In this document: one piece after another, positions 1-8,322 of the stretch
Numbering within the stretch: position 1 is the first letter of the stretch
Layout: each line of letters begins with the position of its first letter
Origin: Chaetoderma sp. LZ-2023a
Taxonomy: Eukaryota; Mollusca; Caudofoveata; Chaetodermatida; Chaetodermatidae
DNA: 64,000 bases
NCBI GenBank assembly: GCA_034401795.1
Contig: JAVVLW010002701.1
Coordinates: 1-64,000 of the forward strand
Direction: 5' to 3'
Notes under the pieces: generated by a model
What the model was told of the DNA's origin: nothing
What the model saw: the letters and a program-made list of their open reading frames with translations, nothing else
The model's database searches: none
Position numbers and translations under genes: made by a program

Positions 1-13
1 GCATGACACGTGT

Positions 14-15
<2 letters not shown>

Positions 16-45
<30 letters not shown>
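16..45. repeat. (TAA)n microsatellite
   Basis: Perfect trinucleotide run of about ten units seen directly. Confidence 0.95.
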
Positions 46-47
<2 letters not shown>

Positions 48-241
48 TTATATACCTACATGTATTAGATTTTGACTATTAGCCAAGACCTAGGCAATTT
101 ACATCTAGAATGTCTTCTAGTGACAGTGTTAAACCTGTTCTAGAGAGGATCCTTTCTCGGAATGAGTTAAGATAGGCCATTACATTTCCTTGACCAATAA
201 AGTCCTAGAATTTCAATTTCAACGCATTAATCCAGGTCAGC

Positions 242-335
242 TGTTGAATATTTAAAAATAATTTGACTGAAACATTTTGCTGTATATGTCAAATTAATTT
301 CAAAATATTAAACAAAATGTTTATTCCATTGTAAA
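242..335. repeat. P-family palindromic repeat, decayed core
   Basis: Shows the arms of the P family: 'ctgttgaatattt...aatttgactg' followed by the near-complement 'gtcaaattaatttcaaaatatt'. The centre is diverged and the flanking parts of a full copy are missing. Confidence 0.6.
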
Positions 336-499
336 TTTCTTTTGTGTTTGTCTTATGGGGAATTCAGATGTTTAAGCACAGGAGCCCTGTCATTGATGAC
401 CACTCTTTATTGCTCCCTCAAGTGATATAATTGTTCAATAGAGAGGATTTCACAATTTACTGGTAAACCCTGATAAAAAATGTTTATTTCTTTATGAAG

Positions 500-655
500 A
501 TTATCCATCTGCAGACTATTTATAAAAACATACCACTGGAATGGCGTGCTCGCTTGTCTTGGTAAGTTTTCTAAATATTTTTCTCTTGTTTTGCAAATAG
601 ACATCTCAGGCCGACAACAGTGGCTATCTTTTGCCAGCTATACTATAAAAGGGTG
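500..655. repeat. Hairpin MITE relic
   Basis: Degraded copy of the TTAA hairpin MITE: 'taccactggaatgg', then 'ttgcaaatagacat' and 'tataaaaggg' in the usual order. The perfect palindrome has been lost. Confidence 0.5.
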
Positions 656-1465
656 AATTATCGCTAACAAATATGTTATATTGCAGAAAACTATTTCTGA
701 GATTATTATTGTGAGTATATGTTTAAAACTTGTTAACCCTAAACATATAGGTATCTGTGCATCTTGAAAAACTGCTGTCATTCTCAGATTAGTTGATATC
801 TGCATAGTATAGTTGTATAGTTACTGGTGGATTGGCTTAATTACACTTGTGGAACATGAGCTTGGAACTAATGCTGGGATAGAGATGTCAGGTTTTTTTT
901 TATCAGTGTTTAAAGATCTTAGCATGGTTGTAAGCCGCAGGCTAATACTTGAATCGGACATGAAGTAAAGGCAGGCTTACATGGTTAAATTAATTTGTCA
1001 GACAAGATCTGAAATAAAATCTAATGTCGTAGCTTGAATCTGATTATTGTTTCAATGATCAGACATAATATTAATTGAAAGCCATGTTTTTCAAAACACG
1101 CATTCTCATTGGCAATGCCTTCAGACTAATCTGAAGAAACTGAATTTGTCCAACTCATTGGATTCGACTTAAGACTTCCTTCCGACTTCAGATGTTCGAC
1201 TTCAGAAATTTTAGTTTACATGATCAAATTTTATTGAATCTGACAATACATCAGATTTAACTTTGACTTCAAAAATCATAGTTCGGACATTTTGTTTACA
1301 CAATCAGGTTTTGAGCTAATTCATCAAATCTAATCAAATTAATCAGATTTTATAATTGATGTTATGCTTTCATCAATGATTCTCAATATGTGTCAAAGCT
1401 ATCATGACATGGGTTGCAGTTAAAATTAACACCATTTAACACAGTTTAACTTCTAATCAATAACA
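656..1465. other. Non-coding, no gene seen
   Basis: AT-rich DNA without a supported gene. Between about 940 and 1340 there are many variants of 'aatctga', 'tcagattt' and 'gacttcaga' in both orientations, possibly an old inverted-repeat element. I cannot define its ends. Confidence 0.6.
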
Positions 1466-1669
1466 TTAACCCTTTAACACTCATATCGGCCAAAAGCGGC
1501 CTCTGGTGTGGTCTTGAGACCAAGAGACACCTATTTTTGAAAATTTACCACTGGAATGACTGGCTCGATAACCGAGCCAGTCATTCTAGTGGTAAATTTT
1601 CAAAAACAGTCTTCTCATGGTCTGCAAATAGACATTTTCTTTGAGAAAATTAAATTTCACTTCAAGAGT

Positions 1670-1846
1670 ATACTTACCTCCCTAATACTTTTGATATTGC
1701 TAAATATTGGCTTTCACTCAATAAACACTCAGATTAAAACAGCTAGGTGCCCCTACTGGGCAGGGAGTCAGAGCGCAGTCCGGCGGATGCCAGCCCCACC
1801 ACCGCGCATGCGCAGACTAGCACTTCCTCTTTGCTAGATTATTGGC
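1670..1846 (+). repeat. Left inverted terminal repeat, DIRS-A
   Basis: This is the reverse complement of 8492-8667 over about 176 bp. It is preceded by a 15 bp left-specific extension (1655-1669). It contains a GCGCATGCGC palindrome (NRF1-type site) at about 1804-1813 and probably serves as promoter. Confidence 0.9.
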
Positions 1847-1939
1847 AAAGAGAACACACATGTTTTTTGAGTCATAAGCTTTTCTTGCTCTTTAACGTTT
1901 TTATTGGTGTTATTTTGGAAGTGATAAGACCTGATTTGG

Positions 1940-1990
1940 ATGGCGGGAGGATACACTTCGCCACAGGAGGACGTTGGACCTTTAAATCAG
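1940..1990 (+). CDS. Putative gag leader exon, DIRS-A
   Basis: A 17-codon open segment with the first good ATG after the left ITR: MAGGYTSPQEDVGPLNQ. It ends at CAG|GTGACT, a plausible splice donor in phase 0. Frame-compatible acceptors lie at 2753/2754 (a pyrimidine-rich stretch ending in tttcag) and 2907/2908 (cttacag); both would join in frame to gag. Copy C has the same exon with one substitution. Divergent copy B has a different 16-codon ATG peptide at the equivalent place, also followed by GGTGA. Without this exon, gag has no ATG until well inside its open frame. Splicing is inferred, not shown. Confidence 0.55.
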
Positions 1991-2753
1991 GTGACTTCTA
2001 GTAAAATTAGCGAGTTTTCTTCCCGGTGTATTGTGTTTCCGGGACTCGCGTTTACCGTGATAAGCGCCTTGGTTGGTTGGGTTATATCAACTCGGTGCTA
2101 CCTAGGACTAATTTCTCTTTCTGTTTATGTCCACAGGTCTGTATGACGCTAGGTGGTGACGTCACAGTACCAGAGAATTAGTATTCTCTCCACCATGGTT
2201 CCATTTCCTACTAACACTGTTAGGTTATCTAACCAAATGTAAAATTATGCCCAGTGAGTTGGAGGCCTGGTATAAAGGTCTTCTCACTTTGCCCTCTTGA
2301 TCCAATTCCTTCCCCATGAGGTGGAGAGAGTTAAGAGGCGTGCAGATGGTGGAGTTTCCGGTTCGTCACGTTGGATGGTTTGTCTATACAAAGTGTCAGG
2401 TATCTAGTTATTGATAATGTGGTGATGTTAATTATTGTAAACAATCAAAGGGAGATAATTAACATTTTTGCCAGTAAAGAGTTATCTATATGTATCTGAT
2501 GGTTGTGTAGTCAACTTATCCATTCAGCATACAATTCGTCTTTGCACTTGGATGTTTTGTTGGGATCGAATTTTTTCCTGTCACGGGATTAATGACGTCA
2601 TAATCAGCTGGCTATGTATTTATTAGCAATTCAAGCGCTATGCTGGTTTTTGATGTATATTGATCTTTATGATCGTTTTCCTTCTCCTTGAGTTGGATTG
2701 AGTTTCTAAGCTTAACTAGTTGCTCATACTCCTTGTCCTTTGCCCTGTTTCAG
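1991..2753 (+). other. 5' untranslated/intron segment, DIRS-A
   Basis: No long ORF. It is bounded by the candidate donor at 1991 and acceptor at 2753. It contains two perfect CRE-type palindromes TGACGTCA (2157-2164 and 2593-2600). Copy C is nearly identical here; copy B is largely unalignable by eye. Confidence 0.6.
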
Positions 2754-4820
2754 GGACCGGGTTGCGCGTCCTGTGGACGTTTTATGCATGTGAAGTTCTG
2801 GCCGCATCTGTGTTATCGATGTAGCCCTTGTGGTCCATTGATTAATTGTGACATATGTAAGCACTGGGGGGGCGAGTTAATGTCCGAATTCTTGTGCTGC
2901 TTACAGGCGACGGACAAGGTGGTAGAGGAGGAGAAGAAGAAGAAGAAGCGGAAACGAGAGGTTGTAAGTAGGAAGGGTAAGGGGAAGGTCTCGTCCGCGG
3001 TGGATATGGAGACCTTCCGGACCGAGATGTTGGGAGAGATGAAGAGGACAATAAAAGATTTGGTTCCAGGGTTGCTTCGTGGCATGCTTCCTGGACCAGA
3101 TCCTTTATTGTCCTCATCATCGGCTTCGGAGCAGGTAATCCCCGCCTCTGGATCGATTTTCCTTAGTCCGCTTCCGTTGTCCGACGATTCAGAGGTGGCC
3201 CCATTAGAGGGGGCGTTCCACGGCCCTGGCAGCAGGCTTATTGCCGCGCCGATAGGGGACCGTGGACGGTTGTCGCTGGAACCCGCTGGCTGCTTATCAG
3301 TCCAGGGGTATCCGCACGCCGCGGTGGCCAGTACCTCCTATGGCACCGTTCCTGGTCAGCCCGGGTTAGCTCTCTTTGCTGACCCGGGGTCTAATCTTTC
3401 TGACCAGGGTGATGAGGATTACCTGCTAGGGTCGCCGTCTGACGACGTGGACATGGATGAAGACGTTTGTGCACCCCTCGCGGGGAATACAGGCGCTTTT
3501 TTCCACGGTATTACTCACCCTGGAGTAAGGTCCGCGGTTCAGGTGGTGGCCCAGGGCGCTGCTGATGGCCAGCGGTACCGCATACCTCGGCTTGCCGAGA
3601 GTGTAGCTGGTGCTGGCTGGGCCCGTGGTAGGGCTATATATACCCCGCGCTCTACCGCGGTGCCTGCTCCTGGTCAAACCAGTGATATTCTCATGCCGGT
3701 GCTGTCAGGCCCGCATGTTTTCCCTGGCTTGCCAGGTGTATCAGCGTACCCGCCGTCAAGCTCTACTGCTTGCGCTCAGGAGGAAGACGAAGGACCCCGT
3801 CTTGTAGAGCGCTCGCAGTTAGCCACGGAGGAGGATTGGTATGACGCTTGCCAGTGGTTGGTGAGCGTTAGGCCTGATCTGCCCGTGGAGCAGTCGGCTA
3901 GCCACCGTGTTCACACGCCGTGGTTAGCTGGGAAACCAACTGCTAACGCTATGCCTTCTCTGCCGCTGGCGGAGCATGTCGTTGACATGTTCAAGGCGGC
4001 GGAGGCGTCCATTAACACGAGTGGACGTCTCGCGAAGGCCCCTCGCGAGGTGGCCAGGCGTTGTCGCATCGTGCCCCTGGACTACCAGCGGTACGGTGTG
4101 GTACCCAAGCCCAGCGTGGATGACCGCGCGGCTTTGGGTGAGGATACGCGGCCAGGCTCCCGTTCTGACGCGGGGGTCTTGTGCGCGAACGCGTTGCGTT
4201 CGGCGAATACCGCGTTGCGTGATGCGGAGGAGAGTGGGAGGGCTTCGATTGCCGCTCTGTCCCACGTCTCCCAGCTGTTACAGGGGGTAGTAACGGCATC
4301 CGCATCGCGCCAGCCAGGCCCGCTCGCGGTCCAGCGAACCATCCAGGATGGTATTAACCTGGCGCTGGACTGTATGATGCGGGCGGTGACCAGGAGTGTC
4401 AGGGCAAGACGCACATTTGCCCTGGACAATCTGTGCCCGTCTCAGGACCTGTATAATAGGCTACTCCGTACGCCTATGACGGGTCCTGGTCTTTTTGGAG
4501 GTGAGGGATGTCGCCACCTCCAGGAGACGGTCACCCTGGTGAATAACCAGAGGGCGCTGCGCGAACAGTTTGAGGTACTGCGTCGTGCTAACGTTCGCGC
4601 CGCGGCCCCTGCGTATCATCCCCTGCAGGCTCGAGGTGGTGCTGGCCAAGTCAGAGGCCAGCCGCCGTCGCAGCGCCGGCCTCGGCCGCGTGCGATTCGG
4701 CCAGCAGTGAGGGGGGCGCAGGCTCCTCAGCCGCCGTCAGCCAGGCAGCCGCCCGTGCACCGAGGTGCGCGCGGGGCGGGGCGGGTCGCGCGAGGATCTG
4801 GGCGTGGTTATCGTTCCTGA
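2754..4820 (+). CDS. gag: Gag-like protein, DIRS-A
   Basis: The main gag exon encodes 688 residues and would be 705 with the leader exon. It starts with a cysteine-rich segment (CASC, then CYRC, then CDIC within the first 35 codons) resembling the N-terminal zinc-binding motif of other DIRS gag proteins. A Lys/Arg run (KKKKKRKRE) follows, then a long acidic and Ser/Pro/Gly-rich middle. A conserved-looking domain near the C-terminus contains LALDCMMRAV and FALDNLCPS. The last 70 residues are an Arg/Gly-rich tail suited to nucleic-acid binding. The frame is open upstream to about 2688 but has no ATG there, so I place the start at the splice acceptor. It ends at UGA (4818-4820) followed by C. 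The RT frame begins before this stop, so the genes overlap. Role as structural protein is by family analogy. Confidence 0.8.
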   Translation, partial: GPGCASCGRFMHVKFWPHLCYRCSPCGPLINCDICKHWGGELMSEFLCCLQATDKVVEEEKKKKKRKREVVSRKGKGKVSSAVDMETFRTEMLGEMKRTIKDLVPGLLRGMLPGPDPLLSSSSASEQVIPASGSIFLSPLPLSDDSEVAPLEGAFHGPGSRLIAAPIGDRGRLSLEPAGCLSVQGYPHAAVASTSYGTVPGQPGLALFADPGSNLSDQGDEDYLLGSPSDDVDMDEDVCAPLAGNTGAFFHGITHPGVRSAVQVVAQGAADGQRYRIPRLAESVAGAGWARGRAIYTPRSTAVPAPGQTSDILMPVLSGPHVFPGLPGVSAYPPSSSTACAQEEDEGPRLVERSQLATEEDWYDACQWLVSVRPDLPVEQSASHRVHTPWLAGKPTANAMPSLPLAEHVVDMFKAAEASINTSGRLAKAPREVARRCRIVPLDYQRYGVVPKPSVDDRAALGEDTRPGSRSDAGVLCANALRSANTALRDAEESGRASIAALSHVSQLLQGVVTASASRQPGPLAVQRTIQDGINLALDCMMRAVTRSVRARRTFALDNLCPSQDLYNRLLRTPMTGPGLFGGEGCRHLQETVTLVNNQRALREQFEVLRRANVRAAAPAYHPLQARGGAGQVRGQPPSQRRPRPRAIRPAVRGAQAPQPPSARQPPVHRGARGAGRVARGSGRGYRS

Positions 4821-4857
4821 CAGGGCGCTTACCGCGGTAAGGACCACGCCGGTGTGT

Positions 4858-6951
4858 ATGGCGACGGAGACAGTGCCGCTCTTGCATGCCTTGTGTCCAC
4901 CGCGGTCCCTAGGTGGACCGGTGGGAGGCCGGCTAGCCGACCACATGCAAGAGTGGGAACGGTTAACTCAGGACCGTTTAGTCTTGCGATGGCTTTCCGT
5001 GGGGTATCATCCAGAGTGGATGACAGGCCCGCCGTCGCGACTGTCTCTGGTGCCAGTCTGGACTCCCATTCCGAGAGATCCAGATCAAAGGTTGTGTATC
5101 GAGGAGGAGATAAATTCCCTCGTACAAAAAGGAGCTATTCAGCCGGCGCAAAGGTGTCCGGGCTTCTATTCAACCCTGTTCTTGGTAACAAAACGCACCG
5201 GTGGGTGGAGACCGATTCTCAACCTCAAGCCATTGAACAAGTTCATCGAGACGCCCAGTTTCAAGATGGAAACGGTGCGCTCGGTGTTGGCGGGGTTGGA
5301 GAGGGGGATGTGGACGGCGTCGATAGATTTGAAGGACGCTTATTTCCACATCCCCATCCACAGGAGTTTCTGTCGCTTCCTGAGATTTGCATTCCAGGGC
5401 AGACAGTGGGAATTCAGGGTGTTGCCCTTCGGAATTTCCACGGCTCCTCGGGTTTTCACCCGTGTGGTTCTTGCGATCACAGCATACCTCCGCAGGAGAA
5501 GCATAGCAGTCCACACGTACATAGACGACTGGCTGTTGAAAGCGCACACCCGGGAAAGTTTGTCCGCCAATCTGGAGATTGTTTTGAAAATTCTCACAGA
5601 CTTGGGCTGGATGATCAATTTCCCAAAATCAGAGCTGACTCCATCCCAGAAGTTTGTTTACCTGGGGATGTTCTTCGATCTGGAGACAGGATATGTTTAT
5701 CCTACTCAGGAGAGAGTTCAAATACTCATCTCGTTGATTCAGTCAGTGTGCGACAGTCGTCATGTCCTGGCACGGGTTTACTTGAGAATGCTGGGGTTGA
5801 TGGTTTCGTTGGAACCAGTCATTCCTCAGGCCGCCTTACGCAGGCGGCCGATCCAGTTGTTTCTCATGACACAATGGACCCAGAGTACAGGTTCGCTGGA
5901 CTCGAATGTGTCAGTGTTAGCGCCTCTGATTCACCACCTGCAATGGTGGTTGAATACAGAGAATCTCTTACCGGGGGTTTTGCTAACCCCTCCCCACCCT
6001 CAGGTGACTGTGTATACAGATGCATCGATGGAGGGCTGGGGAGCTTGCCTGGAAGAATCCACGATATCAGGGCTTTGGAATCTGGAACAGTCACAGGAAC
6101 ATATAAATCTACTGGAGCTAAGAGCAGTAGTCCTGGGCCTGGAACATTTCTTACAGAAAGTTCAGGGCAAGATTGTTCTTATTCGTTCAGACAACTCAAC
6201 AGTTGTGACTTACATAAACCGCCAGGGCGGAACGAAGTCGCCCAGTCTCTGTATGATGACATGGAAACTGCTTTGTTGGTGTCTGGATCACCAGATTACC
6301 TTGAAAGCAGTTCATATTCCGGGAAGGTTAAACCTGCTAGCAGACTCATTGAGCCGAAGGATGAGTGTTTTACCCACGGAATGGCAACTAAATCAATGTG
6401 TGGCGGATCGTCTGTTCGACCATTGGGGGAAACCCAACATCGATTTGTTCGCAACGAAGAAGAATGCGAAGATGACGACGTACGTCTCTCCGATTCCGGA
6501 TCCAAGCGCTTTCGCAACAGATGCGTTAGCTATCAGCTGGGGGAGAATGTATGCATACGCATTCCCTCCAGCAATCCTGATTCCAAAAATTCTTCAGAAA
6601 ATCAGACAAGAGGAATGCCAAGTGCTTCTGATCGCCCCGGATTGGCCAAGCCGATCATGGTATACGGATCTGCTGGACCTTCTGGTCTGCAATCCGGTTC
6701 CTCTGCCTCTGATGGACGATATTATCTTCCAGGGCAAGGCCCTTCACAACAATCCGTCAATGTTCAGATTGACTGCGTGGATGTTGTCAAGGAATCTAGA
6801 ATTAAGGAGGGCTTTTCTGAGCAAGCAGCCATGTTTATGGCCAAAGCCAGGAGGGGGTCAACCTCCAGAGCATATAATTATAAAATCAACAGATTTGCAG
6901 AATGGTGCTCAAAAAGATGTATTGATCCAATGGATTCATCTATTCAAGTAG
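4858..6951 (+). CDS. RT: Reverse transcriptase / RNase H / methyltransferase-like polyprotein, DIRS-A
   Basis: 697 residues from the first ATG. The frame is open from before 4765, +1 relative to gag. The RT palm includes LDL-type motif A (SIDLKDAYFHIPI), LPFGISTAPRVFT, and YIDD at codons 221-224. RNase H follows with a complete acidic set visible: D388 (YTDAS), E420 (LLELRA), D445 (RSDNS) and D496 (LLADSLSRR). From about codon 527 (NIDLFATKKN) to about 603 (APDWPSRSWY) lies the region that in DIRS elements is annotated as a DAM-type methyltransferase-like domain. It has no integrase or protease, as expected for DIRS. Translation could start at this ATG or by +1 frameshift from gag in the 4765-4820 overlap; the sequence does not decide. 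Nearly its whole length also lies within the recombinase frame. Confidence 0.92.
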   Translation: MATETVPLLHALCPPRSLGGPVGGRLADHMQEWERLTQDRLVLRWLSVGYHPEWMTGPPSRLSLVPVWTPIPRDPDQRLCIEEEINSLVQKGAIQPAQRCPGFYSTLFLVTKRTGGWRPILNLKPLNKFIETPSFKMETVRSVLAGLERGMWTASIDLKDAYFHIPIHRSFCRFLRFAFQGRQWEFRVLPFGISTAPRVFTRVVLAITAYLRRRSIAVHTYIDDWLLKAHTRESLSANLEIVLKILTDLGWMINFPKSELTPSQKFVYLGMFFDLETGYVYPTQERVQILISLIQSVCDSRHVLARVYLRMLGLMVSLEPVIPQAALRRRPIQLFLMTQWTQSTGSLDSNVSVLAPLIHHLQWWLNTENLLPGVLLTPPHPQVTVYTDASMEGWGACLEESTISGLWNLEQSQEHINLLELRAVVLGLEHFLQKVQGKIVLIRSDNSTVVTYINRQGGTKSPSLCMMTWKLLCWCLDHQITLKAVHIPGRLNLLADSLSRRMSVLPTEWQLNQCVADRLFDHWGKPNIDLFATKKNAKMTTYVSPIPDPSAFATDALAISWGRMYAYAFPPAILIPKILQKIRQEECQVLLIAPDWPSRSWYTDLLDLLVCNPVPLPLMDDIIFQGKALHNNPSMFRLTAWMLSRNLELRRAFLSKQPCLWPKPGGGQPPEHIIIKSTDLQNGAQKDVLIQWIHLFK

Positions 6952-7790
6952 TAGCTGATTTCCTCTGTCACCTCTATGATGCCTATAGCCTCAAGCCTAA
7001 CTCTATTGCTGGTTATAAGTCAGCATTAATGTCTGTTATTCCTTGCTTGGCTAAGAGGGGAAGTGATGAAGTAAATACATTGAATGTATTAATTAAAGGC
7101 ATGGGCAATCTAAGACCAAGGAATCCTCCTGTGATTCCGTCTTGGAGTTTATCGCTAGTGCTTCAAGTACTAGGTGATAAGCCTTTTGAACCACTTAGTT
7201 CCATTTCTATGAAACTATTAACACTGAAGACTGTGTTTTTAATTGCTGCGGCCTCGGCTAGGCGTAGGAGTGAGATTCATGCCTTATCAGCCGAGGATGA
7301 CCGTTTTGTGGTTTCAGGGGAAGGCCTTAAGCTGCTACCTAGGATTAATTTCTTGGCTAAAAATCAGTCGTTGAAATATCCAGGTCAACCTATTATTTTG
7401 CCTGCTTTAACTAGATATGATCCTAATTCTAAAGCATGGTGTCCCGTCCGGGCGCTGCGCCGGTACAAACAACGTACGGCGGCATGGCGCACCGACCAGT
7501 CAGCGTTATGGTTGTCATATATTGAACCCCATGGGAGGGCTTCTAAGGACACCATTTCCAGGTGGATTGTGGAATGCATTCAGTTTTGCCATAAATCCGC
7601 CACCGGGAAGCAGGTTGACGTGGCCAAGGCTCACAGTGTCCGCGGCGTAGTGACATCCACGGCCCTATTTAATGGGGTCCCTGTGGATGATATTATGTCG
7701 GTGGCTCAGTGGCACTGTGAGTCAAGTTTTACAGACCATTATCTCCGTGACACCTCTAATCCTCTCGCCTTGTCGGTTTTGAAAAAATAA
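4989..7790 (+). CDS. YR: Tyrosine recombinase in a long frame overlapping RT, DIRS-A
   Basis: The recombinase domain occupies roughly 6800-7790. It has an N-terminal SAM-like part (SRAYNYKINRFAEW...DFLCHLYDAYSLKPNSIAGYKSAL) and a catalytic part. Catalytic residues, numbered from the ATG at 4989, are R759 (ARRRSEIHAL), H882 and R885 (AHSVRG), and Y918 (FTDHYLRD) of 933. This frame is open without a stop from just after the gag stop (4821) to 7790, running through RT, RNase H and the methyltransferase-like region one frame away. The gag stop and this frame share the same phase. ATG 4989 is the first in frame, but the recombinase could also start nearer the domain (for example at 6830-6836) or be made by splicing or readthrough. 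The protein would cut and rejoin a circular DNA intermediate into the target. Confidence 0.85.
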   Translation: MAFRGVSSRVDDRPAVATVSGASLDSHSERSRSKVVYRGGDKFPRTKRSYSAGAKVSGLLFNPVLGNKTHRWVETDSQPQAIEQVHRDAQFQDGNGALGVGGVGEGDVDGVDRFEGRLFPHPHPQEFLSLPEICIPGQTVGIQGVALRNFHGSSGFHPCGSCDHSIPPQEKHSSPHVHRRLAVESAHPGKFVRQSGDCFENSHRLGLDDQFPKIRADSIPEVCLPGDVLRSGDRICLSYSGESSNTHLVDSVSVRQSSCPGTGLLENAGVDGFVGTSHSSGRLTQAADPVVSHDTMDPEYRFAGLECVSVSASDSPPAMVVEYRESLTGGFANPSPPSGDCVYRCIDGGLGSLPGRIHDIRALESGTVTGTYKSTGAKSSSPGPGTFLTESSGQDCSYSFRQLNSCDLHKPPGRNEVAQSLYDDMETALLVSGSPDYLESSSYSGKVKPASRLIEPKDECFTHGMATKSMCGGSSVRPLGETQHRFVRNEEECEDDDVRLSDSGSKRFRNRCVSYQLGENVCIRIPSSNPDSKNSSENQTRGMPSASDRPGLAKPIMVYGSAGPSGLQSGSSASDGRYYLPGQGPSQQSVNVQIDCVDVVKESRIKEGFSEQAAMFMAKARRGSTSRAYNYKINRFAEWCSKRCIDPMDSSIQVVADFLCHLYDAYSLKPNSIAGYKSALMSVIPCLAKRGSDEVNTLNVLIKGMGNLRPRNPPVIPSWSLSLVLQVLGDKPFEPLSSISMKLLTLKTVFLIAAASARRRSEIHALSAEDDRFVVSGEGLKLLPRINFLAKNQSLKYPGQPIILPALTRYDPNSKAWCPVRALRRYKQRTAAWRTDQSALWLSYIEPHGRASKDTISRWIVECIQFCHKSATGKQVDVAKAHSVRGVVTSTALFNGVPVDDIMSVAQWHCESSFTDHYLRDTSNPLALSVLKK

Positions 7791-8322
7791 ATCGGTTTAT
7801 ATTTTTTGAGGTGATTTCCTCATTACTTATATATATCACAATTAATTTATGGAAACACCCACTTTTTTGGGCCTGCATCAGTCTTTACCGATGGGAAGAT
7901 GATGTCAGCAGCCATTTTCAACAAGGTCAGTCTTGTTCATGTGTTGTCCGTTGTTGATTGTATTGTCACGATTACCCGTTATTAATATGGTGATGGTTTG
8001 TGTATTTGTGTGGTTCATTGTTGAGAGTTACGAAAATGGAGCTTTTTCGTCTCTGTCCTGTAGTACATGGCACTTGTACGTAGAGAGCGTATAGGACATT
8101 GAGGTCAGTCGACTCTTCCTCCCAGGAAGGAGGGGGGGGGGAGCGCATATGACATTCGGTCATCTCTCATACATCGGTGGTGTTATCCGATGGTTAGTCA
8201 AATCCTGACTGTTTTTTCTTACAGTTTCAGAAGTTTAAGTGCCTTAAACGCAGAAAAGCGTATAGGGATGAGCTGGTCTTTTGACCTCGCCTCCCTCCCG
8301 CCAGATTCACTTTCGAATTCTG
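7791..8322 (+). other. 3' untranslated region, DIRS-A
   Basis: Non-coding between the recombinase stop and the internal complementary region. A motif 'attaatatggtgatggtt' (about 7980) recurs in diverged copy B, as does the G-rich tract listed separately. Confidence 0.7.
8124..8191 (+). promoter_or_regulatory. G-rich polypurine tract plus small hairpin, DIRS-A
   Basis: A purine run 'aggaaggaggggg...' of about 20 nt ending in 'gagcgcat' (8124-8146) is followed by an ATCGG...CCGAT stem (8172-8176 with 8187-8191). The same order is kept in copies B and C although B has diverged around it. Function unknown; candidates are a plus-strand primer or an RNA signal. Confidence 0.55.

Noticed and set aside
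3924..4887. Several antisense and off-frame ORFs over gag and early RT
   Set aside because: GC-rich coding sequence on the + strand lowers stop density in other frames; none resembles a known domain.
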